In this document: positions 21,436 through 25,512 of the stretch, piece after piece
How the letters are laid out: each line of letters starts with the position of its first letter
Numbering within the stretch: position 1 is the first letter of the stretch
Virus record (IMG/VR): IMGVR_UViG_3300034082_000725
Span: 1-25,512 of that record
Strand: one strand, 5' to 3'
Origin: a virus
Length of the DNA stretch: 25,512 nt
Translations under genes and position numbers: made by a program
Notes under the pieces: generated by a model
What the model saw: only the letters and a program-made list of their open reading frames with translations
The model's database searches: none
Told to the model about the DNA's origin: nothing

Positions 21436-21561
21436 GGTGACCTCCTCAGGTCTTATTAGTTGAACGGGCAATTGTATGCCCTCACAATGCACCGACACAA
21501 CGCCGATGCACTGTGAGGGCACCACGGCTTACGCCGTGATGCTCCCGACTACCACTTACGA
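21436..21561 (-). promoter_or_regulatory. Structured leader 6 (class A) with SD hairpin
   Basis: RNA-sense order: hairpin 1 at 21523-21538 (CACGGC-GTAA-GCCGTG, GNRA loop), hairpin 2 at 21478-21520 (GCCCTCACA and TGTGAGGGC arms), hairpin 3 at 21466-21481 (GGGCA-TACAAT-TGCCC), SD hairpin at 21439-21452 (GACCT-GAGG-AGGTC). Hairpins 2 and 3 share bases 21478-21481 (GGGC in RNA sense). Confidence 0.8.
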
Positions 21562-21885
21562 CTAGTTGTCGCTGTCTTCGTCACCCTCCACGTAACCCTC
21601 GGGCATTGTGATGGATGGGAAGTAGACAACGGCTGAGTCACGACCCATGCTGTCTTGGCGCACTTCACGAAGAAGTTTTCTTGTCAATGCGTTACCGTCA
21701 TTGCCCAAGTCAGCGAGTGCTGATCCGAGGATCATGAATGCTGATGCCACATCTTCGGTCACGATGCCGAGACACTGCTCGCCGTACATCGCACGACCCG
21801 AGTACCGCCTCACGGTGCCCGCTTCATACATGTCCAGCGTGTCAGTGATCTGCTCTAGATCCCAGTCTGTTAGTTGATATGCCAT
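21562..21885 (-). CDS. Hypothetical acidic 107-residue protein
   Basis: MAYQLTDWDLEQITDTLDMY is a helix, followed by mixed sequence with a DVASAFMILGSALADLGNDG helix and an acidic tail ending DEDSDN. No family. The ATG is preceded by GCC and the SD hairpin of leader 7. It is a single-gene unit with no coupling to neighbours. Confidence 0.65.
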   Translation of the reverse strand: MAYQLTDWDLEQITDTLDMYEAGTVRRYSGRAMYGEQCLGIVTEDVASAFMILGSALADLGNDGNALTRKLLREVRQDSMGRDSAVVYFPSITMPEGYVEGDEDSDN

Positions 21886-21977
21886 GGCTATACCTCCTCA
21901 GGTATTTTGTAGTGAGCGAGTGCTCACAGTCCCTAGTCCGAATTGAATCGGCACGCCCGAGGCGCTAGGGGAACCAA
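21886..21977 (-). promoter_or_regulatory. Structured leader 7 (class B three-way junction) with SD hairpin
   Basis: RNA-sense: stem P1 CCCTAG (21965-21970) with CTAGGG (21931-21936) encloses two hairpins, CGCC-TCG-GGCG (21954-21964) and CCGA-TTCAAT-TCGG (21938-21951). Hairpin 3 is GTGAGC-ACTC-GCTCAC (21912-21927), then the SD hairpin 21890-21905 (ATACCT-GAGG-AGGTAT). Confidence 0.8.
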
Positions 21978-22532
21978 TCACACCCGTGAAGGTGTGTAGT
22001 TATGTACAAGCATTTTCAAAGTGTCAATGCTGAGTCTGTCCAACTCATCGTTTAGGTGATCCCAGCGCTTGTCAGTGGCTTCATCACCCACACTCAACAC
22101 GATTCCGAAGTCGTTGAGAATTCGGTTGATCAGTTGTTGTTTGGCATTGTCATTGTCCTTCTTTGCTTGCCAGTCAGCCTTCACTTCGGCGTCAGTCTTG
22201 ACCACGTACTCTTCAATGGTCTGACCGAAGTCCGACACGTGCCATTCAATGTCACGTGGCTTAGTCCAAGTGTTGCGCTCCAGTGTTACTGAAGGCAACT
22301 TCTCGGGGTAGCCGTAATGAGCCTCAGTGCCACTAGTGAAGTACTCGTAACGCACTGTGAATAACACATTGACACGGGTGCCCGTCTTGCGACCCCAACT
22401 GCTGTAAGTGTCCACGACATTTTCTTTAATCTCTGTGATTGAGCCGTAGTGCGTGTACCGACCACGACCGCCAATGCGAAACACGGCGTTCGGATCCTTG
22501 GCAATGATCTGCTTGATCTCTGATGTTTTCAT
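21978..22532 (-). CDS. Hypothetical 184-residue protein
   Basis: MKTSEIKQIIAKDPNAVFRIG is followed by beta-rich sequence (RYTHYGSITEIKENVVDTY, NVLFTVRYEYF) and a C-terminal helical half with DEATDKRWDHLNDELDRLSIDTLKML. The N-terminal half may be a small barrel. No family is recognised. It starts after leader 8 and ends just before leader 7. Confidence 0.65.
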   Translation of the reverse strand: MKTSEIKQIIAKDPNAVFRIGGRGRYTHYGSITEIKENVVDTYSSWGRKTGTRVNVLFTVRYEYFTSGTEAHYGYPEKLPSVTLERNTWTKPRDIEWHVSDFGQTIEEYVVKTDAEVKADWQAKKDNDNAKQQLINRILNDFGIVLSVGDEATDKRWDHLNDELDRLSIDTLKMLVHNYTPSRV

Positions 22533-22623
22533 GGTTGACCTCCTCAGGTCGCTTTATTCAGCATCGGATGATGCTGTCATGACTCACCAACTTGCGCCGA
22601 TGAGCCATGACAGCACCACGAGT
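22533..22623 (-). promoter_or_regulatory. Structured leader 8 (class A) with SD hairpin
   Basis: RNA-sense order: hairpin 1 at 22617-22634 (CACGAG/CTCGTG), which overlaps the stop of the upstream gene; hairpin 2 at 22573-22614 (GCTGTCATG and its complement); hairpin 3 at 22559-22576 (CAGCATC-ATCC-GATGCTG); SD hairpin at 22537-22550 (GACCT-GAGG-AGGTC). Hairpins 2 and 3 share bases 22573-22576. Same architecture, different sequence. Confidence 0.75.
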
Positions 22624-23100
22624 TCACACTCGTGATGTGTCGGTCAGCCTCCACTGACCTGATTGAAGTTGGAAACGCTCGTACAAGGTATGCAGGAGTG
22701 ACGCATGCTGTACCGAGATGTGATCTCGGACGATGTTCACGAACGCATTACGCCAACACTCATTGTGACCACGCTCGCCACACACGATGTGAGCGAGTTC
22801 GTGAGCCAGTACCAGTGCTGTCGTGCTGGAGCCACTGATGCCGATGACATTGCCTTCGGCACTAGCGACACCTGCCCACTTGGTAGATCGGATGCGATCA
22901 ACCATCGGCGTGTCCCAGCCTTCGGTCTCACACACACGATCCAGCCAAGCGAATGCGTTCTTGGTAGCGATCACTTGCGATGGCAAGTGACGCTCCACCA
23001 CATTCTCAATCGCATACACCGTGGCTTGATGTTCGGGCATTTTGGGAGAGCGCTTTGCAACGCCCTCCCGCACTACCTCCATGTATGCATGGATGCTCAT
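22624..23100 (-). CDS. TIGR04338-type metallohydrolase
   Basis: A 158-residue protein with HELAH (H100, E101, H104) and a further H112 in GHNECW, an HExxH metal site with a third His ligand, as in gluzincin-like TIGR04338 actinobacterial proteins. It has a helical N-terminus and a helix after the metal site. Zinc-dependent hydrolysis of a peptide is likely. It starts 4 nt into the stop of the DUF2786 gene upstream (ATGA), so both are made from the leader before DUF2786. I recall this pair as neighbours in actinobacteria, though I cannot check it here. Confidence 0.75.
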   Translation of the reverse strand: MSIHAYMEVVREGVAKRSPKMPEHQATVYAIENVVERHLPSQVIATKNAFAWLDRVCETEGWDTPMVDRIRSTKWAGVASAEGNVIGISGSSTTALVLAHELAHIVCGERGHNECWRNAFVNIVRDHISVQHASLLHTLYERFQLQSGQWRLTDTSRV

Positions 23101-23783
23101 CGTCCGATCGCTCCAGCAACACCGTTACCGATGCCACCAGTGTTGAACGAACGACCAGCAGAACGACCAGCGTTATAACCGTTACCCGATGAGTACCTGT
23201 AGTACCCACTGGACTTGAGTTTGACTTTTGAACGCATCTCAGCGTCTGCACGCTTGAACTTGTCAGCGAGCACCAGCCCAGTGCCAGCACCTTGCTCTGC
23301 GATCACTTCGTTCTTGGACTTGCGCAACACCTCACGCACTCCCGAGGAGAATCCGAGCCACCACGCATTGCGGAATGACCGATCACCCTTTGGGATCACA
23401 CGAGAAGCGAGCAAGTCTGCCGATGCGAACAGTGTCTTGACAGCGAAGATGTCACCAGCAGTGCCGTACACCACCAACACCAACGACTTCTTGCCATTCG
23501 CCCACGATGTGGAGCGGTAGTTGGCAACAGAGTTGGCACTAGCGATTGCACCAGCAAGACCGAGACGGCGAAGTTGCCATTGACCACTGATTGGGATCTG
23601 ATCGGTAACGATGTTCTCGTCACGATCTTGAGCCTTGGCGAATGCGGACTCTTCAAGACCGTGCTTCATCATCAGCCGTTGTGCCATGGCGAGAGCCGTC
23701 TCGGCTTCCGCTTGTGGCGTGTTCGGATGATTGGCACGATCAAGGATTGCCTGCACCTTGTCGTAGATTGCTTCTGTATTCAT
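23097..23783 (-). CDS. DUF2786 family protein
   Basis: A 228-residue protein. Residues 1-42 (YDKVQAILDRANHPNT, AEAETALAMAQRLMMKHGL) match the DUF2786 N-terminal helices. The centre is basic with VYGTAGDIFAVKTLFASADLL. The C-terminus is Gly/Ser/Tyr/Arg-rich (YYRYSSGNGYNAGRSAGRS) and probably disordered. Biochemical role unknown. The product is translationally coupled to the metallohydrolase. Leader 9 precedes it. Confidence 0.8.
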   Translation of the reverse strand: MNTEAIYDKVQAILDRANHPNTPQAEAETALAMAQRLMMKHGLEESAFAKAQDRDENIVTDQIPISGQWQLRRLGLAGAIASANSVANYRSTSWANGKKSLVLVVYGTAGDIFAVKTLFASADLLASRVIPKGDRSFRNAWWLGFSSGVREVLRKSKNEVIAEQGAGTGLVLADKFKRADAEMRSKVKLKSSGYYRYSSGNGYNAGRSAGRSFNTGGIGNGVAGAIGR

Positions 23784-23877
23784 GGCTTGACCTCCTCAGG
23801 TCTATTTGAGTGAGCATGATCGCTCACAGTCCCCAGTGCTCATTGAAGAGCCACGGCTGAACCGCTGGGGGAAACAC
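23784..23877 (-). promoter_or_regulatory. Structured leader 9 (class B three-way junction) with SD hairpin
   Basis: RNA-sense: P1 CCCCAG (23865-23870) with CTGGGG (23831-23836) encloses CGG-TTCAG-CCG (23854-23864) and GCTC-TTCAAT-GAGC (23838-23851). Hairpin 3 is GTGAGC/GCTCAC (23810-23827), SD hairpin 23789-23802 (GACCT-GAGG-AGGTC). The second junction stem differs from leaders 7 and 10 while the loop is identical. Confidence 0.8.
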
Positions 23878-24135
23878 TCACTTACTCGGCGTGAAGTCAT
23901 CCTCAAGGTAAGCCAGTGACTCGTACTTGGCGAATGCTTCGCCCAGTTGACCGATCCAGTTGGTCTGTGACTTGAAGATGTGATGTGCCTGATGAAACAG
24001 CCCTAGATTGCTCACGGCGCCGTCCATGTCCGAGAACCCATCGTTGAGCCGTTTGACCAGCCCCACGATGATGTCCTCCTGTGCACGCCGTCTCGTGGCG
24101 ATGTAGTTCTGCACTGCATCTGTTGTGGTGTCCAT
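23878..24135 (-). CDS. Hypothetical helical 85-residue protein
   Basis: Helical throughout: MDTTTDAVQNYIATRRRAQED, IIVGLVKRLNDGFSDMDG, and a C-terminal LGEAFAKYESLAYLEDD. It is charged, without Cys. No family is recognised. It starts just after leader 10 and ends just before leader 9, so it is a single-gene unit. Confidence 0.65.
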   Translation of the reverse strand: MDTTTDAVQNYIATRRRAQEDIIVGLVKRLNDGFSDMDGAVSNLGLFHQAHHIFKSQTNWIGQLGEAFAKYESLAYLEDDFTPSK

Positions 24136-24225
24136 GGTGATACCTCCTCAGGTATTGGTAACTGGCGTGTGCCAGTAGTCCCCAGTCCCGATTGAACGGG
24201 CACGCCCTAGGCGCTGGGGGATTGA
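24136..24225 (-). promoter_or_regulatory. Structured leader 10 (class B three-way junction) with SD hairpin
   Basis: RNA-sense: P1 CCCCAG (24214-24219) with CTGGGG (24180-24185) encloses CGCC-TAG-GGCG (24203-24213) and CCCG-TTCAAT-CGGG (24187-24200). Hairpin 3 is ACTGGC-ACAC-GCCAGT (24161-24176), SD hairpin 24140-24155 (ATACCT-GAGG-AGGTAT). Confidence 0.8.
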
Positions 24226-24744
24226 TCAGCCGTATGTGACCTCACCGAGCAGGATGAACTGCACGATGTTGTCAGCGTCAATGGCGTCAATTTCGCACTC
24301 AAAATCACCGATCGCTGAAGCGCCTTGCAGGTAACTGCCTGCGAGACCGCTCACCAAATTGGTGCGCAGTTGACCGTACTCAGGAACGTTGTCCTGACTG
24401 AACTCACCCGTGCCGATCTTCTCAATGAAGTCGGCAATGATGGACTCACTGATCACGAGTGGCTTGCCGAAGCGGTAGAACCCGCCCCAGCCATTGAAAC
24501 CATCGTCATCGGTCAACTTTGCCAACTCGGCTTCGTCTTCCACCAATTCGCATGACTCCCTGTCATAAAGGGTGACTGATGCGAAGTGATTGTTGCCGTC
24601 CAACTTGTAGAGACCCTGTTCGGTGCCCCAGTTGTAGGTGCCGTTGGCGATTGCCCATGAAGCGAGTCCGCATGAACCGCCTTCGTAGGCAGTGCTTAGG
24701 ACGGTTGCTCCAAGGTTGAGTAGTTGCTGTCGTGTTGCTTTCAT
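24226..24744 (-). CDS. Hypothetical 172-residue protein
   Basis: MKATRQQLLNLGATVLSTAY is a helix-strand start, followed by Gly/Asn/Trp-rich sequence (NGTYNWGTEQGLYKLDG), an acidic middle with SCELVEDEAELAKL, and a C-terminal strand pattern (QFILLGEVTY). No family is recognised. It is the first gene of the minus-strand block in the window and is preceded by the most elaborate leader (11). Confidence 0.65.
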   Translation of the reverse strand: MKATRQQLLNLGATVLSTAYEGGSCGLASWAIANGTYNWGTEQGLYKLDGNNHFASVTLYDRESCELVEDEAELAKLTDDDGFNGWGGFYRFGKPLVISESIIADFIEKIGTGEFSQDNVPEYGQLRTNLVSGLAGSYLQGASAIGDFECEIDAIDADNIVQFILLGEVTYG

Positions 24745-24880
24745 GGTGTGTCCTCCTCAGGACTGCATTGGCTGTGTGCCAGTGGAGCGTGTGTGACGCT
24801 CAATCAGCGCTGGAGTCAGGGGGAAGTGCCCCAGCGCTCATTGAGCGCCACGAGCCAGCCGAAGCCAGCCCGTGACGCTG
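24745..24880 (-). promoter_or_regulatory. Structured leader 11 (class A, extended) with SD hairpin
   Basis: RNA-sense order: hairpin 1 at 24849-24874 (CACG/CGTG with UUCG loop), hairpin 2 at 24797-24847 (two 8-bp segments, CGCTCAAT and AGCGCTGG, with complements), hairpin 3 at 24785-24801 (GAGCGT-CACAC-ACGCTC), an extra hairpin at 24766-24784 (CACTGGC/GCCAATG), then SD hairpin 24750-24763 (GTCCT-GAGG-AGGAC). Hairpins 2 and 3 share bases 24797-24801. Confidence 0.75.
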
Positions 24881-25512
24881 AGGAATTTTGAACCATGTTT
24901 GATTCTGAGGGCAGGAACGCAAAATGCGCAGGGCGAAGCCTGCGTGCCGTACCTGCCACTTGTCAAGGAACCGAGGCGGGGGACGCATCCCCCTCCACCC
25001 CCATTAAACGCACAGATGGGGTACATCTGTCAACCCCCAATTAAACAATTCCTGAGAATTCTTTTGAGCCTTACCCAGCATGGGCGGGAGCCTCGGGACG
25101 GCGGGGACAGGGCTGGAATTGGGCGCCCCCAACGACCAGCCATCCATCGGATGGAGGAAGAGATACAGGGAGAGAGAGGCATGCAGAGGCTCAGAATTCA
25201 ATTGATCAATGAATACCGCAGGATGGCAGGAGAGGTGCCTAGGAGGCTCTGTGTTGCGTGCAGGTGCCGATATGGAGCGATGGTGCAGTGGATAGCAATT
25301 GGGGCGCTGTGGCGAGTACTTCGTAACCTACCCATACCCCGCAAACCCTTACCCAGCAAGGCTCATAGCCCCATTCGTAGACGCACAACAGCCTCTCTGA
25401 GGGTACTTTGTACCACTGCCCGCCTTGACCCCTTACATCCCTCCCTCCTCCTCTGAGAACGCATTGTGGTGCGTCTCGTGCCAATTGCGAGTTGTCAAGG
25501 GTTTGTGACGAA
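24881..25512. other. Gene-poor control region at the right end
   Basis: No convincing gene is seen here. The region holds a GGGGGA-CGCA-TCCCCC hairpin at 24980-24996, the palindrome and repeats described for 24997-25046, and a duplicated TTGTCAAGG (24960-24968 and 25492-25500), each containing TTGACA on the minus strand. It also contains polypurine stretches (about 25155-25190 plus, about 25439-25456 minus). An open frame on the plus strand runs through most of it but lacks a ribosome binding site and starts within leader 11. It is most likely the 5' control region of the minus-strand genes. Confidence 0.5.
24997..25046 (-). promoter_or_regulatory. Palindrome flanked by direct repeats, possible operator and promoter
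   Basis: The inverted repeat CAGATG-GGGTA-CATCTG (25012-25028) is flanked by near-identical direct repeats ACCCCCATTAAAC (24997-25009) and ACCCCCAATTAAAC (25033-25046). On the minus strand TTGACA (25028-25033) precedes TTTAAT (25003-25008) by 19 nt, a long but possible promoter. A repressor binding the palindrome would then cover the spacer. Alternatively the set is an origin-type iteron array. Confidence 0.4.

Noticed and set aside
17374-24874. Leader hairpins as rho-independent terminators
   Set aside because: None is followed by a U-run on the minus strand, unlike the clear terminator at 11514-11558.
16596-24880. Leaders as a CRISPR array or REP/ERIC-type repeats
   Set aside because: The units are far apart, each before a gene, with structure kept but sequence changed, and no uniform repeats or spacers.
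25268-25340. tRNA-like stretch (GGTGCAGTGGATAGCA resembles a D-arm)
   Set aside because: No matching acceptor stem, anticodon stem or T-loop could be placed.
24872-25456. Plus-strand open frame of 194 codons
   Set aside because: It starts within leader 11, lacks a ribosome binding site, runs through inverted and direct repeats and has Arg/Pro-rich, non-protein-like composition. Chance opening in GC-rich DNA is more likely.
25239-25484. Minus-strand open frame of 81 codons
   Set aside because: No ribosome binding site at its start and odd Gly/Arg/Cys composition, in the gene-poor region.

Overview
The window looks like part of a double-stranded DNA phage (or an integrated phage) of an actinobacterium. 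Two WhiB-type iron-sulfur proteins, a DUF932 protein, a DUF6378 protein, a DUF2786 protein beside a TIGR04338-type metallohydrolase, a RecA-type recombinase end, many very small unknown genes and almost no intergenic space on the plus strand all point that way. No rRNA, tRNA, integrase, capsid, terminase or polymerase gene was recognised here, so the exact phage group is left open.

The plus strand (1-13526) is one nearly continuous run. At its left end is a recombination and nuclease cluster: the RecA C-terminus, a small PD-(D/E)XK-like protein, a Cas4/RecB-like nuclease, an asparagine-oxygenase-like Fe(II)/2-oxoglutarate enzyme and a second small resolvase-like nuclease. A clear SpoVS-family protein follows. 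Next comes a cassette of small polar proteins rich in Gly, Pro, Gln, Asn and Lys (3353-7606), packed with 0-5 nt gaps. From 7648 onward lie Cys-rich and HAD-like unknowns and a large two-part protein with a Cys cluster. A near-perfect sigma-70-type promoter (TTGACA, 18 nt, TATAAT, 10271-10300) drives a DUF6378 gene, a coiled-coil-like gene and WhiB number 1, ending at a terminator (11514-11558). The run finishes with a membrane-anchored lysozyme/transglycosylase-like protein, a small HTH protein, a 45-residue zinc-ribbon protein and a glycosyltransferase.

The minus strand (24744 down to 13503) converges on the plus-strand run at about 13.5 kb. It holds small acidic unknown genes plus an SNF2-type helicase, a DUF6011-like zinc protein, a metallohydrolase/DUF2786 pair, a LysM membrane protein, DUF932 and WhiB number 2.

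The most striking signal is in the gaps of this minus-strand block. Eleven genes are each preceded by a structured leader of about 90-185 nt. Every leader ends in a short hairpin that contains the ribosome binding site, with core CCT-GAGG-AGG in RNA sense and flanking base pairs that differ between copies but keep pairing. Upstream of that hairpin there are two designs. Class A has three consecutive hairpins, often with GNRA loops, in which hairpins 2 and 3 compete for the same few bases. Class B is a three-way junction with an invariant UUCAAU loop plus one hairpin. Leaders occur between 16596 and 24880 only before genes whose start is not overlapped by or abutting the upstream gene. The layout recalls the start-associated sequences (SAS/ESAS) known from cluster K mycobacteriophages, but the sequence and architecture here differ. 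The rightmost 0.6 kb has no convincing gene. It holds a palindrome flanked by direct repeats and possible promoter parts, and is the likely control region for the minus-strand block.
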